Shown here one piece after another: positions 25,289 to 34,902 of a stretch of DNA of 64,000 nt. Under the pieces are notes generated by a model that searched no databases, was not told the DNA's origin, and worked only from the letters and a program-made list of their open reading frames with translations. The DNA lies in assembly GCA_963805305.1 (NCBI GenBank), contig CAWDTM010000002.1, positions 584,154 through 648,153 on the forward strand. The letters run 5' to 3'. The DNA is from CAVXEH01 sp963805305 (lineage in GTDB: Bacteria; Chloroflexota; Limnocylindria; QHBO01). Position 1 is the first letter of the stretch. Every line of letters starts with the position of its first letter. Both the position numbers and the translations under genes were made by a program.

Positions 25289-28021
25289 ATGCGCTACCGG
25301 CTTCTGGGCGTCCTTCAGGTCGAGGCCGATGACGGCTCGCCGCTGCCAATCGCAGCACCGCGCCGGCGCGCCGTCCTGGCGTACCTCCTGCTCCACGCCG
25401 GCAGGGTGGTTGGCGCAGACGAGCTGATCGAGGCCCTCTGGGGCGAGAATCCACCCCCCGCCGCCCTCGAGTCGCTGCAGGCGCACGTCTCCAGGCTGCG
25501 CCGCGAGCTCCCGGCCGGCACGATCCGCACCCGTGCTCCGGGCTATGAGCTCGCCGCGGGCGACGGGGACGTGGACGTGGCGGTGGCGGAGAGCCTCATC
25601 GCGCGCGGTCGGCGGGCCGCACGGGCCGGACGCGTCACGCCCGCGCGCGAGGACCTGGCTGCCGCACTGGCGCTGTGGCGCGGCCCGGCCCTGGACGGGC
25701 TGGGCGGCGAGCCCTTTGCCGCGGCGCACGCCCATCGGCTCGACGAGCTCCGCCTCACGGTCCTGGAGGAGCGAGTTGACCTGGACCTGCGCCTGGGGCG
25801 GCATCGCGAGGTCGCGGACGAGCTGGAGACGCTGGTGGCCCAACACCCGCTGCGCGAGGGCTTCTGGCGGCAGCGCATCCTGGCCCTCTACCAGGACGGA
25901 CGCCAGGCCGATGCCCTGACCGCCTATCGCCGGGTGCGGCGCATCCTGCGCGAGGAGCTGGGCATCGACCCGTCGCCGCCGCTGCAGGCCCTCGAACGGC
26001 AGGTGCTCCAGCAGGACCCGGCGCTGGCGGCCCCCGCGTTCTTGTCCGAGGAGCCGGCCGTTCGGCTGCCACGCAGCCTGACGCGCCTCGTGGGCCGCGA
26101 GGCAGACCTCGGGGAGCTGGGCAGGCTGCTGCGTGCGCATCGGCTGGTCACCCTGCTGGGGCCCGGAGGGGTCGGCAAGACCCGCCTGGCGGTGGCAGCC
26201 GCGGAGCGGGCGGTCGCGGACCACCCGGATGGGACCCGGTTCGTGGACCTCTCGCCGGTCCGCGAGGACGCGCTCCTCCTGGCCACCATCGGCCGCGAGA
26301 CCGGCGGTGGCGACCGTCCGGCGCAGGTCATCGGCGAGCGTGAGATGCTCCTGGTGCTGGACAACTTCGAGCAGATCGTCGATGCCGCTCCGGCCGTCAG
26401 CGACCTGCTGCGCCGTTGCCCGCGGCTGCACGTCGTGGTCACCAGCCGGATCCCGCTGCGCGTCGAGGGGGAGCAGCTCTTCGACGTCGAGCCGCTGGGT
26501 CCCGGCGATGCGGCCACCCTGTTCGCGGAGCGCGCGCGCCAGGCGCTGCGGCGCTGGGAGCCGGATGCCGCGGTGGGAGACGTCGTGCGACGCCTCGACT
26601 ACCTGCCCCTGGCCATCGAGATCGCAGCGGCCCAGGTCAGGGGCCTCACCTCGCGTGACCTGCTGGCGCAGATGACCGGCGCCGGGGTCCAGCGCAGGGC
26701 GGGACGACGTGACTCCCCCGCGCGCCAGCGGACGCTCCATGACACCATCGGGTGGAGCTACGCCCTCCTTGGCGAGCCGGACCGCACCGCGTTCCGTGGG
26801 CTGTCAGCATTTGCCGGACGGTTCGATGCCCATGCCGCGCAGACGGTGGCGAAAGCCGATGGCGACCAGCTCCGGCGGCTGGTGGAGACCAGCCTGCTGG
26901 GCACGAGCGAGGATCGGTTCGTCATGCTGGAGACGATCCGGGAGTTCGCGGCCGAGGAAGCCCAGGCGTGCGGCGAGACGCCGGGCCTCCGCGCCCGTCA
27001 CCTGGCCCATTACGTGGACGTGATGGACAGCATCGCTCGGGATCAGCCGCACCCGCACTGGCCCGGGTGGCTGGCGGCCTGCAACCGGGAGCGTGACAAC
27101 CTCCATCGTGCCCACGACCACGCCGTGGCCACCCGGGACCTGCCGGCCCTCAAGACCCTCGTTCGCGGGGTGGGCGTCTATTGGCTGATGGTGGGCGCGC
27201 TCGACGTGGGTGAGAGGTGGGCGCAGACCCTGGTGGACCTCCTTCCGCCGGACGACGTTCAGGAGCGCGGCAAGAGCCTTCTGCTCCTGGCGGAGTACCC
27301 GCGCTATTCGGGAGACCATGCCCGGGCCATTGCCCTCCGGCGGGAGGCGGTGGCGCTCGCGCGCCAGGCGGGGGACGCGAATCGCCTGGCGACGCTCCTG
27401 GACGACATGTCCTTCTCGCTTGGGGCGGTTGGCGCCGTCGACGAGGCGCAGGCAGCGGCGAGCGAGGCGCTGGGCATCCGGATGCGGGCTCCGGACGATG
27501 CCCATGGGCTGGCCCATTCGCTGTCCGCTCTCTCGGACGTGGCGCTCCGCGGCGGCGACGCCCCGTCGGCCCTGGAGCTCGTCGCGCGGACGCGCGCCGT
27601 CGAGGAGAGCATGCCGGTCCTGCCGGTGGGCTGGTCGGTCGAGACGGACGAGCTCGAGGCCCGCGCGCTGCTGCTCGCCGGGCGTCGCGACGACGCGGAG
27701 GAGCGCTACCGTGGCGTCCTGCGCAATGCGGTCGCCATCGAGATGCGGATCACGCTTCTCAACGGCCTGGTGGGGCTGGCGTCCTCGATCGCAGGGACGG
27801 AGCCGAGGGCGGCGGCGCGCCTGCTGGGCATGGCGGATCGGCTGCATGCCGAGACGCGCATCGGCTACTGGGATCCGGCGGAGCCGGATGCCATCGCGGC
27901 GCGTGCCGAGGCTGCGGTGGCGGCAGCGGGCGGTGAGAGCGGCGCCCTCGCCGATGCCCGCCGCGCAGGGCGGGGGCTGGATCTCGACGCGATCCGCGCG
28001 GAGATGTCGGCTCTCGAGTAG
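25289..28021 (+). CDS. AfsR/SARP-type transcriptional regulator (BTAD + NB-ARC + TPR)
   Basis: 910 residues from the ATG at 25289, with GGGAGGGAG upstream. Residues 1-90 are an OmpR-type winged helix (PRRRAVLAYLLLHAGRVVGADELIEALWG). The bacterial transcriptional activator domain (about 95-245) ends in LALYQDGRQADALTAYRRVRRIL. An NB-ARC ATPase follows, with Walker A GPGGVGKTR at 291-299 and Walker B LLVLDNFEQ, and a TPR C-terminus. Such proteins bind direct repeats and activate secondary-metabolite or stress genes. No obvious target cluster is adjacent. Confidence 0.92.
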   Translation: MRYRLLGVLQVEADDGSPLPIAAPRRRAVLAYLLLHAGRVVGADELIEALWGENPPPAALESLQAHVSRLRRELPAGTIRTRAPGYELAAGDGDVDVAVAESLIARGRRAARAGRVTPAREDLAAALALWRGPALDGLGGEPFAAAHAHRLDELRLTVLEERVDLDLRLGRHREVADELETLVAQHPLREGFWRQRILALYQDGRQADALTAYRRVRRILREELGIDPSPPLQALERQVLQQDPALAAPAFLSEEPAVRLPRSLTRLVGREADLGELGRLLRAHRLVTLLGPGGVGKTRLAVAAAERAVADHPDGTRFVDLSPVREDALLLATIGRETGGGDRPAQVIGEREMLLVLDNFEQIVDAAPAVSDLLRRCPRLHVVVTSRIPLRVEGEQLFDVEPLGPGDAATLFAERARQALRRWEPDAAVGDVVRRLDYLPLAIEIAAAQVRGLTSRDLLAQMTGAGVQRRAGRRDSPARQRTLHDTIGWSYALLGEPDRTAFRGLSAFAGRFDAHAAQTVAKADGDQLRRLVETSLLGTSEDRFVMLETIREFAAEEAQACGETPGLRARHLAHYVDVMDSIARDQPHPHWPGWLAACNRERDNLHRAHDHAVATRDLPALKTLVRGVGVYWLMVGALDVGERWAQTLVDLLPPDDVQERGKSLLLLAEYPRYSGDHARAIALRREAVALARQAGDANRLATLLDDMSFSLGAVGAVDEAQAAASEALGIRMRAPDDAHGLAHSLSALSDVALRGGDAPSALELVARTRAVEESMPVLPVGWSVETDELEARALLLAGRRDDAEERYRGVLRNAVAIEMRITLLNGLVGLASSIAGTEPRAAARLLGMADRLHAETRIGYWDPAEPDAIAARAEAAVAAAGGESGALADARRAGRGLDLDAIRAEMSALE

Positions 28022-28056
28022 TGCCCGGCTGGCGGCAGCGCGGGTTGCTGCTCCAC

Positions 28057-28163
28057 GCATCATTGCGACCATGGGAGCACCCGTCGATGGTCGATTGGCT
28101 GCCATGGCTGCCCACCCGACCACGGGAAGCCCGCCATCGGTCCCTGGATGGTTGGAACGCTGC
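28057..28163. repeat. 107-bp MITE-like element, copy D (diverged)
   Basis: The ends GCATCATTGCGACCATGG (28057) and GGATGGTTGGAACGCTGC (28146-28163) are imperfect inverted repeats of each other. They match the ends of the three other 107-bp copies at 36764, 38457 and 44895. The length is the same, although the interior has diverged. Confidence 0.5.
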
Positions 28164-28185
28164 TATCGGTAACACCGGCCACGAG

Positions 28186-28840
28186 CTACACGAAGATGAC
28201 TCCGTTGCCGGGCGGCGCGACTCCCTGGCGCAGGTCGCGCAGAACCCGACGCGGGGAGGCGGGAAAGCCAGGTCCAAGCGTGGGCTGAGCGGCGGCGACC
28301 GCCGCGCGGTTGTGGCGGGTGTCGGCCAGGACCAGGATCGACCCGGGTCATGCCGGCCTCCTCCTGCTTGCGGAGCGCGGTGCGCGCCTGGGCCTGGGCA
28401 TCCGTGAGACGCGTGATGACCTCCAGGCCGACGCTAACGGCCCCGCGTCGGATGACCGCGTCGACAGACCGATGGTCGCGAGGATCTCGCGTCACGCGCT
28501 CCTCCGTGGCCCACGACCACGCCTCACCAATGCGGAGCCGCGCCCGTCGCAGGTAGCGGAGCTGACCTGCGTCGCGGAGGGCGGGGCCTGCCGGAAATGC
28601 CCGGACCGAGACGTCGAGCCCGACGGCCGCGCCCCAGGCGGCCAGGGTCGCGGGGTCGGGCGCGCCCCGATCACGCTCCCACTGGGCCAGCAGCGATCGA
28701 GAGATCCCAAGGCCATGCGCCACGGCCGCCTGGCTCAGCCCGATGGCCAGCCGTGCGTCCCGGAGCTCGCGCAGCAGCTCCCGCCAGTGCTGCGTTCCGC
28801 GCCGACGGGCTTCGTCAAGGAGATTGCGTCGAACAGGCAC
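28186..28840 (-). pseudogene. Frameshifted XRE-type HTH protein (paralogue of 18916-19566)
   Basis: The first ~165 residues read as a paralogue of the HTH protein at 18916: HTH LRDARLAIGLSQAAVAHGLGISRSLLAQWERD, then SVDAVIRRGAVSVGLEVITRLTDAQAQARTAL. Near 28340 the frame shifts by one extra base (or two missing). In the new frame the expected end continues, ILVLADTRHNRAAVAAAQPTL ..., and stops at 28186. Without the shift, a nonsense Arg-rich tail would run to 28163. It is either decaying or a sequencing error; the conserved tail in the second frame shows that the break is recent. Confidence 0.7.
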
Positions 28841-28948
28841 GCTCGCAGCATGCCCGGCCGGGCTGATCCGCCCGTTACCAGCCGATTGATGCTCGACGCA
28901 TCGTCAGGACCATCAATCCTGGCCTCGATTGTCACGGCGATGCCCTGA

Positions 28949-29004
28949 GCAGCACCACGGCCATGGGACGGTCGACATCGGCCTTCGGATGGTCATAACG
29001 CTGC
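28949..29004. repeat. MITE-like element, internally deleted copy E
   Basis: GCAGCACCACGGCCATGG (28949) and GGATGGTCATAACGCTGC (28987-29004) are the two ends of the 107-bp family, here only 56 bp apart. It lies in the gap between the HTH pseudogene and the DHFR-fold gene. Confidence 0.4.
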
Positions 29005-29045
29005 TGTGCGCGGCAGGCGACGACTGCCGTCGGCGCCTCGGGTCG

Positions 29046-29627
29046 TCAGATCGGCTCGTAGGTGGCGATCACGACCCCGGTGCTGGTGGCCACCGAGCTC
29101 ACGAGGCGCATGCGCGCAAGCTCGCCGTCATCAGCGAAGAGGCGCTGGCCACTCCCAAGGACCAGGGGATGGATGAAGACCATCCAGCGGTCGACGAGGC
29201 CGGCAGCGGCCAACGACCGCACCAGCTCGCCGCTCCCCAGGACGACGATGTCCTTGCCGGGCTCCCGGCGCAGCCGGGCCACGTCATCGGCGCCGTCGGA
29301 AAGCAGAACGGAGTTCTGCCAGACGAGCGGCTCGCGCAGCGTCCGCGAGGCGACGTACTTGGTGGCGTTGTCCAGGACCGGGCTGAACTGGTTGTCCGTT
29401 CGCCCGTGCCAGACCTGGTAGAAGTCCTCGTAGGTGCGCCGGCCCAGCAGGATCGCGCCGGTCGTCGCCATGGACTCGGCCACTGCCTTGCCCAGCTCGA
29501 CGGAGTCGGAGTACCCGACCGCCCAACCGCCGTGCGCGAACCCGTTGCGCGTGTCCTCGTCCGGTCGCGCAGGCGACTGCATCACCCCGTCGAGGGTGAT
29601 GGACTCGAACGCCACGATCTGCGCCAT
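29046..29627 (-). CDS. Dihydrofolate reductase-fold oxidoreductase
   Basis: 193 residues from the ATG at 29627, with AAGGAGG 6 bases upstream. Hallmarks are FESITLDGVMQSP, LLGRRTYEDFY, KYVASRTL, VVLGSGELVRSLAAAGLVDRWMVFIHPLVLGSGQRLF. It belongs to the RibD C-terminal/YyaP-like group; substrate is unknown. The other four intact family members in the window are at 21458, 36086, 38623 and 42053, and the sequences differ enough not to be recent duplicates. Confidence 0.88.
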   Translation of the reverse strand: MAQIVAFESITLDGVMQSPARPDEDTRNGFAHGGWAVGYSDSVELGKAVAESMATTGAILLGRRTYEDFYQVWHGRTDNQFSPVLDNATKYVASRTLREPLVWQNSVLLSDGADDVARLRREPGKDIVVLGSGELVRSLAAAGLVDRWMVFIHPLVLGSGQRLFADDGELARMRLVSSVATSTGVVIATYEPI

Positions 29628-29871
29628 GGGTGCCTCCTTTCGTTGTCAGCAGCACGATAGGCCGCTCGGAGGACGGGCGCAGCACGCGCGCGCGTGGTCA
29701 TGGGAGTACCACAGCGACGGACGGCGAGGGCGGTGCGCCCATCCATGCTGCGTTGCTCGGCCGATTGGGCAGCCAGGCCCACCATCCCGACCGCCCAGGC
29801 TCGGCCTCACCCCGCTCGGCGGTCATACCGGTACTCCAGCCAGTGGCGCCGAGGGTGAACCCTCGCGAGAG

Positions 29872-30978
29872 CTACGCGCCGGGGAACCGGGCGGCGTCCA
29901 GCTCCGGCGGGATGAACGGATCGCGGCCCAGGATGAGGTCGGTCACCAGCCAGGCCGATGCCGGCCCCGTCGAGATCCCCCACGGGCCATGCCCCGCGCA
30001 CACGAACAGGCCGGCGACGCCCGGTATGGCACCGATGAGCGGACGGCCGTCGACGCTCATGGGGCGCGCGCAGGCACGGACGCCGCGGATGGGCGCCTCC
30101 TCGACGCCGGGCACGAAGCGGGAAGCGCGCAGCAGGATGCGCTCCACCCAGGCCTCCGGGACCGGTTCGTCGGCGAGGAACGTGGCGCCCACCGCGCTCG
30201 TCTCGGGGAACGGCACGAGGCTGAAGTCCTGCTCCGGGCCTGCCTCCTCGCCGGCGAGCATGGAGCCGATGCCCGCCTCTTCCATGATGTGCCGCGGCGG
30301 ATTCGCCAGGTCCGCCTCCACGATCACCCCCCAGCGCGGCGCGATGGGCACGCCCCGCCCCAGCGGCTCCAACAGCTCGGAGGTCCAGGGGCCGGCCGCG
30401 ATGAGCACCGCATCGGCCGGGATGACTCGACCGCCCACCGTCACGCCAACCACCGCGCCGCCCGCAACGGCCAGCGTGGCCGCCCGCCCCTGCCGGATGA
30501 CCGCCCCGAGCCCCTCGGCCCGGGTGGCGTATGCGTACGTGGAGGCGCCGGGAGCAACCGGGTAGCCGATATCGGCGCGGCAGGCCCACAGGCCCTCGCC
30601 CAGGGCTGGCTCCAGGCGCCGGAGGTCGCCGCCGCCCAGGACATCGGTGCGGACGTGGTCGAAGGCGGTCGTGATCTCCGCGGCCTCGGCACGGACGACG
30701 TCCTCGTCCGGGGAGAGGAAGAGCATCCCGGCGGGCTCATCGGGCAGATGGAAGCCCGAATCGGGTGCCGACAGGTCCCGGTACAGCGCCAGGGTGTCGT
30801 GGTACAGCGGGTCCAGCACCGGATCGAACGGGTGCTGGACGATGCCCTGGTTGGCGCCCGAGGCGCCCGAGGCGAGACCCTCGCGCTCCACCAGGGTCAC
30901 GCGCACGCCGGCGTCGGCCAGGAAGGCGGCGGCCGAGGTGCCCACGATGCCGCCGCCAATGATCACCACTTCCGTCAT
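29872..30978 (-). CDS. FAD-dependent oxidoreductase (DadA/glycine-oxidase type)
   Basis: 368 residues from the ATG at 30978. The Rossmann FAD-binding loop VVIIGGGIVGTSAAAFLADAG begins at residue 4, with Glu at the end of the second strand (LVEREGLASGASGAN). The C-terminal FAD contact is FVCAGHGPWGISTGPASAWLV. The overall pattern is that of D-amino-acid dehydrogenase/sarcosine oxidase-like deaminating enzymes. No ribosome site precedes the ATG. It is 38 bp downstream of the SIMPL gene on the same strand. Confidence 0.85.
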   Translation of the reverse strand: MTEVVIIGGGIVGTSAAAFLADAGVRVTLVEREGLASGASGANQGIVQHPFDPVLDPLYHDTLALYRDLSAPDSGFHLPDEPAGMLFLSPDEDVVRAEAAEITTAFDHVRTDVLGGGDLRRLEPALGEGLWACRADIGYPVAPGASTYAYATRAEGLGAVIRQGRAATLAVAGGAVVGVTVGGRVIPADAVLIAAGPWTSELLEPLGRGVPIAPRWGVIVEADLANPPRHIMEEAGIGSMLAGEEAGPEQDFSLVPFPETSAVGATFLADEPVPEAWVERILLRASRFVPGVEEAPIRGVRACARPMSVDGRPLIGAIPGVAGLFVCAGHGPWGISTGPASAWLVTDLILGRDPFIPPELDAARFPGA

Positions 30979-31016
30979 GCGCGAAAGCGTACTCGCCGCG
31001 GTGGTCCCCCGGCCCG

Positions 31017-31796
31017 TCAGCCGCCGATGGCGAAGGTCGCAGTGACATCCACCTCGAGGTCCGTGGTGCCCACCTGGATGGGCGTCCTCGCAGCCGGCGC
31101 GGCGAGGTCGCCGGCCACGTACGGCACCGGCGCGGGCGCAGACACCTCGGTGATGGCCATGACCCCGCCCAGCGAGACACCGGCAGCACGGGCCAGGGCG
31201 TCTGCGCGCTTCTTCGCATCGGCCATGGCAGCGGAGCGTGCCTGGGCGGTGGCCGCCGTGGGATCCGAGACGGAGAAGCTGATCCCGTTGACCTGGGTTG
31301 CGCCAGCGCCCACCGCCGCGTCGATCACGGGGCCGGTGCTCTCGATCTTCCGCACCGTGATGGACAGGCTCTGGTTGGCCTGGTAGCCGGTGACGCTGGG
31401 CGGGGCGCTTCCGTTGGGCGAGTAGGCGTACTGGGGCTGGAGCGAGACCCACTGCGAGGTCATGTCGGTCTCGGCGACGCCCGCCTTCTTCACGGCGGCG
31501 ATGATCCTGGTCATGGCGGTACTGGCTGCGGACTGTGCCCCGGCGGCCGTGGATGCCTGGGACTGGATGCCGACCGACACCGTGGCCAGGTCCGGCGTGA
31601 GCGTGATCTTGCCCACGCCCTGCACGGTGATCCCGGTCGTGGGCGCGCCGCTGGCGGTGGTCACGGGGAGGGTTGTGGTGGTCGCGCGCGCGACGGATTG
31701 CCACGCGCTCAGGTTGAGCGCCAGGAGCGCGAGGGCCGCGAGACCAATGGCGGCCACGAGCACGGAACGGGCAAACATGGAGCGGGGGAGCGACAT
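31017..31796 (-). CDS. SIMPL (DUF541) domain exported protein
   Basis: 259 residues. The N-terminal helix (ARSVLVAAIGLAALALLALNL) is a signal anchor. The SIMPL domain shows ITVQGVGKITLTPDLATVSVGI, the family start, then VAETDMTSQWVSLQPQYAY and INGISF-like VNGISFSVSD, and the AMADAKKRADALARAAGVSLG helix. Related proteins include periplasmic or surface proteins of stress resistance, without enzymatic function known. Likely co-transcribed with the FAD oxidoreductase. Confidence 0.85.
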   Translation of the reverse strand: MSLPRSMFARSVLVAAIGLAALALLALNLSAWQSVARATTTTLPVTTASGAPTTGITVQGVGKITLTPDLATVSVGIQSQASTAAGAQSAASTAMTRIIAAVKKAGVAETDMTSQWVSLQPQYAYSPNGSAPPSVTGYQANQSLSITVRKIESTGPVIDAAVGAGATQVNGISFSVSDPTAATAQARSAAMADAKKRADALARAAGVSLGGVMAITEVSAPAPVPYVAGDLAAPAARTPIQVGTTDLEVDVTATFAIGG

Positions 31797-31907
31797 TCAG
31801 GCACCTCGGGGTGGATCGTCTGGTGGAGGCGGGTTCACCTCCCAGACGGCAACGGCGCCCGGCTGGTTCCCACAGGTATGGCGCTCTGGCTCGCGGTGCG
31901 GGGCGTT

Positions 31908-32057
31908 GGTCACGGGATTACCCGTACGACCGGCGAGTGCGAGGCCGCGCCCGCGGCGCCCCCTCGGGCGGCCGTTTGGGTGATCAATCCGAGGAGCCGC
32001 CGGCGGCAACCACGCCTTCCCGGTGCGTTCGCCGGTCGGAAGGGTAATGGGATTACC
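31908..32057. repeat. REP-like inverted pair (BIME), copy 1
   Basis: A 28-base unit at 31908-31935 (GGTCACGGGATTACCC then GTACGACCGGCG) recurs inverted at 32030-32057. Each unit has an internal palindrome of GGTRAY...RTYACC type followed by a CGACCGGCG tail. The pair fills most of the 278-bp gap between the SIMPL and DinB genes. The same unit occurs in two other gaps. Confidence 0.55.
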
Positions 32058-32074
32058 ACTCGTCGGAGCGGCGG

Positions 32075-32572
32075 TCAGGCTTCGGGTTCCGTCTCGCGTT
32101 GGGTTGCGGCCAGCTCCTCGGCGTACTCGATGAGGTCCAGGTCACCGGGGGAGCGGCCCTCCGCGGTGAGCAGCGCGGCGGCCTCCGAGCGGTGCTGGGT
32201 CCCGTGGTTCACGACGTGGACGAGCATCTGCCAGACCGGGACGCCTTCGTGGACATAGTTGACAAAGCTGTCCGTGAGGGTTGGCAGCCAGGCGTCGAAG
32301 GCCTCCCATTCCGCGTCGTACATGGCGATCAGCTCCTCGGGCGTCGGGAGCGGTTCGCGCTCGGGGCGCGGCGTTTCCCCGTCCTCCATGAACCCGTGGC
32401 GCCATCGCTGCATGGCACCCAGCTGGTGGACCAGGATCCCGCCCAGGCCGCGTTCGTCAACCACGTCGGTCCGTGACCAGACCTCGGGGTCCAGTCCCGG
32501 GAGCTGTGCCAGCACGCGGCGCGTCGCCCAGCGGTCGTAGGCGTAGAGGGTGCGGATTTCATCGGTCTGCAT
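32075..32572 (-). CDS. DinB-family metal-binding four-helix protein
   Basis: 165 residues. It starts LYAYDRWATRRVLAQL, the DinB first helix, and has the metal-binding His triad at His49 (GGILVHQLGA), His123 and His127 (HVVNHGTQHRSEAA). DinB/YfiT-like proteins are thiol-S-transferase or hydrolase relatives; the exact reaction here is unknown. No operon partner is evident. Confidence 0.87.
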   Translation of the reverse strand: MQTDEIRTLYAYDRWATRRVLAQLPGLDPEVWSRTDVVDERGLGGILVHQLGAMQRWRHGFMEDGETPRPEREPLPTPEELIAMYDAEWEAFDAWLPTLTDSFVNYVHEGVPVWQMLVHVVNHGTQHRSEAAALLTAEGRSPGDLDLIEYAEELAATQRETEPEA

Positions 32573-32787
32573 GACGCGCAGCGTAGCAGTCGAAGGCGCC
32601 GATATCGGTCAGCAATGGGGCTGCTGGCATCGAGACCGCTCGGGCGGCGGTGCGGTCGTGCCTCGGCCGAGTGCCGGGGCTTGCACGCGAGACTACGATG
32701 ACGGCTCCGGGCAGCGACATCAGTTGCCGGCAGACACGATCGTGTCGGCACAGCGCTCGGGGCAGATTGGAGGGAGGGACGAGGTCC

Positions 32788-33117
32788 ATGGTTCGCAGGG
32801 CGATCCTCATAGGCGTACTGGTCATTGCCACCATGCCCGCTGCGGCCAATGCGGCCGGCAAGCCCAGCAACGGGTGCCCGCCGGGGATGGACCTGGGCCG
32901 CATGACGTATGCACAATTCGTGGACCTGCCGCGCATCCAGGCCGGGATCGAGGCTGGGGCATTCACGGCCGATGACGTCAATGCCGGAAGCGCGACCATT
33001 GACCAGAACGGCAACGGGTACGTCTGCGCTCAGCTCAGCAATGGCTTCCAGCAGAACGGACCCTACAGCCAGTACTACTACAACGAGACCGACGACAACT
33101 CATCCAAGCGTTCCTAG
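32788..33117 (+). CDS. Small secreted protein with Ca-loop-like motif
   Basis: 109 residues from the ATG at 32788, with GGAGGGAC upstream. A signal peptide (MVRRAILIGVLVIATMPAAA) is followed by a mature part of ~86 residues. DQNGNGYVC near residue 72 resembles an EF-hand or excalibur-type calcium loop, and two Cys (NGCPPG and YVC) could pair. The C-terminus is Asn/Tyr/Ser-rich. Function unknown. Confidence 0.65.
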   Translation: MVRRAILIGVLVIATMPAAANAAGKPSNGCPPGMDLGRMTYAQFVDLPRIQAGIEAGAFTADDVNAGSATIDQNGNGYVCAQLSNGFQQNGPYSQYYYNETDDNSSKRS

Positions 33118-33170
33118 ACCCGTTCGGACGGACGCGGCGGCCACCCACGGTGGCCACCGGGGTATCCCGG

Positions 33171-34058
33171 TCACGCCAGCGCGGCGGACAGGTCCAGGGT
33201 GGCCAGGCGCTCCGGGTCGCCCAGGATGTCGAGCTCGGCGATCCTGCCGTCGCGCAGGGTGAAGGCCAGCACGGCGAACGGGCGCCCGTCGCGGATGATG
33301 ACCAGCCCCGGCGTCCCGTTGACCAGGGCGTGCCGGGCGAACCGGGCCTGGGCCTGGTAGACGAGGGCGCCCCGGGCCGCGCTTTCTGCGCCGCGGAGGA
33401 CCTGCCGTCCCACGGGCGTCGCGCCGAAGTCGGCTCGCACCACGACCTCGGGGTCCAGGAGCTTGAGGAGCGCGGTGAAATCGCCCGCCTGCCCCGCCGC
33501 CAGGAACGCGTCGATGACGGCGCGCTGGCGCGCCGGGTCGGCATCGGCCTGGACGGTGCCGCCGCGGACCCGTCGGCGGGCGCGGCTGGCGAGCTGACGG
33601 GCTGCAGTGGGGGATCGGCCCACGATGGAACCCACCTCCGCGAACGGCACGCCGAAGACGTCGTGCAGCACGAACGCCACCCGCTCGGCCGGGGAGAGGC
33701 GGTCGAGCACCACGAGCATCGCCAGGCCCACCGCATCGGCCACCACCAGCTGCTCCGCCGGACCCGGCGCGTCGTCGCGCTCCACGATGGGGTCGGGGAG
33801 GCGCGCCTCGAGCGGCACCTCCGGGTGGGATCGGCGCGACCGAAGCATGTTCAGGCAGATGCGGGCGACCACCGTGGTGAGGTAGCCGCGGAGGTTCTCC
33901 ACGGAGCCGGTATCGGCACGGGAGACGCGCAGCCAGGCGTCCTGGACCGCGTCATCGGCCTCCGAACGGGAGCCAAGCATGCGGTAGGCGACCGCGCGCA
34001 GCTGCGGCCGATGCTCCTCGAACCGCTCTGCCAACCAGCCTTCCTGGGTCTCGGTCAC
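33171..34058 (-). CDS. ECF sigma factor, ECF41/SigJ type
   Basis: 295 residues. Region 2 (RAVAYRMLGSRSEADDAVQDAWLRVSRAD) and region 4 (LSPAERVAFVLHDVFGVPFAEVGSIVGRSPTAARQLASRARRR) are followed by a C-terminal SnoaL-like domain (about 185-295). The domain ends in DGRIAELDILGDPERL, the position of the ECF41 regulatory motif. In this group the C-terminal extension modulates sigma activity in place of an anti-sigma factor. ECF41 genes usually lie next to an oxidoreductase or carboxymuconolactone decarboxylase gene; here the divergent neighbour is a deazaflavin-type nitroreductase. Confidence 0.9.
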   Translation of the reverse strand: MTETQEGWLAERFEEHRPQLRAVAYRMLGSRSEADDAVQDAWLRVSRADTGSVENLRGYLTTVVARICLNMLRSRRSHPEVPLEARLPDPIVERDDAPGPAEQLVVADAVGLAMLVVLDRLSPAERVAFVLHDVFGVPFAEVGSIVGRSPTAARQLASRARRRVRGGTVQADADPARQRAVIDAFLAAGQAGDFTALLKLLDPEVVVRADFGATPVGRQVLRGAESAARGALVYQAQARFARHALVNGTPGLVIIRDGRPFAVLAFTLRDGRIAELDILGDPERLATLDLSAALA

Positions 34059-34127
34059 GTTTCCCTCGTTCGCGTGTCATACCAGTGACCCGATACCGGG
34101 CCCCAGTGTGACAAGGAGGTGCGGCCC

Positions 34128-34640
34128 ATGGCCGGCAGCGTCGTAACCAAGGCAACCGAATCCCAGCACGGCGGAGCTCCCGCTCCGCTCGAGCGGGCGC
34201 CATTCATCGTGCGACTGTTCGATCCGCTCACCCAGCGGCTCCTCCGAGCGGGGATGCCCCTGGGACCCAACATCCTGCTCACCGTGCGGGGCCGCAGGAG
34301 CGGCGAGCCGCGGACGGTTGGCGTGGCACTCACGACCATCGACGACCGGCGTTGGGTGGTGGGCGGCTACGGCGAGGTGAACTGGGTTCGCAACCTGCGG
34401 GCGGCGGGGGAGGGCAGCATCCGCGTCAACGGCCGTGACGAACAGGCGCGGGCGCGGGCCTACACGCCGGCGCAGGCGCTCGTCTTCTACCGCGACATCC
34501 TGGGTCCCTGGGTCCGGCGCAGCTCGCTACCGCGGCGGATCGTGAGCCGGATCATCCTGGGCGACGTCCTGGGCGACCCCGTGGCCGCCGCGCGCGATCA
34601 CCCCGTCTTCGAGCTGTACCCCGTTACGCCGACGGCATGA
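34128..34640 (+). CDS. Deazaflavin (F420)-dependent nitroreductase-family protein
   Basis: 170 residues from the ATG at 34128, with AAGGAGG 8 bases upstream. The DDN-family pattern is present: RSGEPRTVGVALTTIDDRRWVVGGYGEVNWVRNLRAAGEGSIRVNG, a split-barrel fold that binds F420 or FMN. It points to F420 use by the host, a trait shared by Chloroflexota and Actinomycetota. It is divergent from the ECF41 gene and may be its target. Confidence 0.85.
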   Translation: MAGSVVTKATESQHGGAPAPLERAPFIVRLFDPLTQRLLRAGMPLGPNILLTVRGRRSGEPRTVGVALTTIDDRRWVVGGYGEVNWVRNLRAAGEGSIRVNGRDEQARARAYTPAQALVFYRDILGPWVRRSSLPRRIVSRIILGDVLGDPVAAARDHPVFELYPVTPTA

Positions 34641-34677
34641 GCCCGCCTGGCCGCGGATGAGGCTGATAGCCGGGGGT

Positions 34678-34765
34678 GGTAACCCAGGTACCGATGCGAC
34701 CGCCGGCCTGCCGGCCGGGCGAGCCTGGACGCGTTCACCGGTCGCATTGGGTGATGTGATTACCC
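34678..34765. repeat. REP-like inverted pair (BIME), copy 2
   Basis: GGTAACCCAGGTACC followed by GATGCGACCGCCGG (34678-34706) recurs inverted at 34736-34765 as CACCGGTCGCATTGGGTG then ATGTGATTACC. It is the same unit as at 31908 and 35835, with the same palindrome plus tail arrangement. The rest of this 261-bp gap holds nothing recognisable. Confidence 0.5.
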
Positions 34766-34902
34766 GCTCGACCGACGGGGACCCTGCATCCGCGCGTCGG
34801 CAGCCCCCAGCCCGGGCCCATCGGTCGTGCGGGTAGTGTGGTGACCACGGCGTCGCCAAGCGAGCGCGGCGGCAGCTAGAGCCGGGTGCGACGTCCGGCG
34901 CG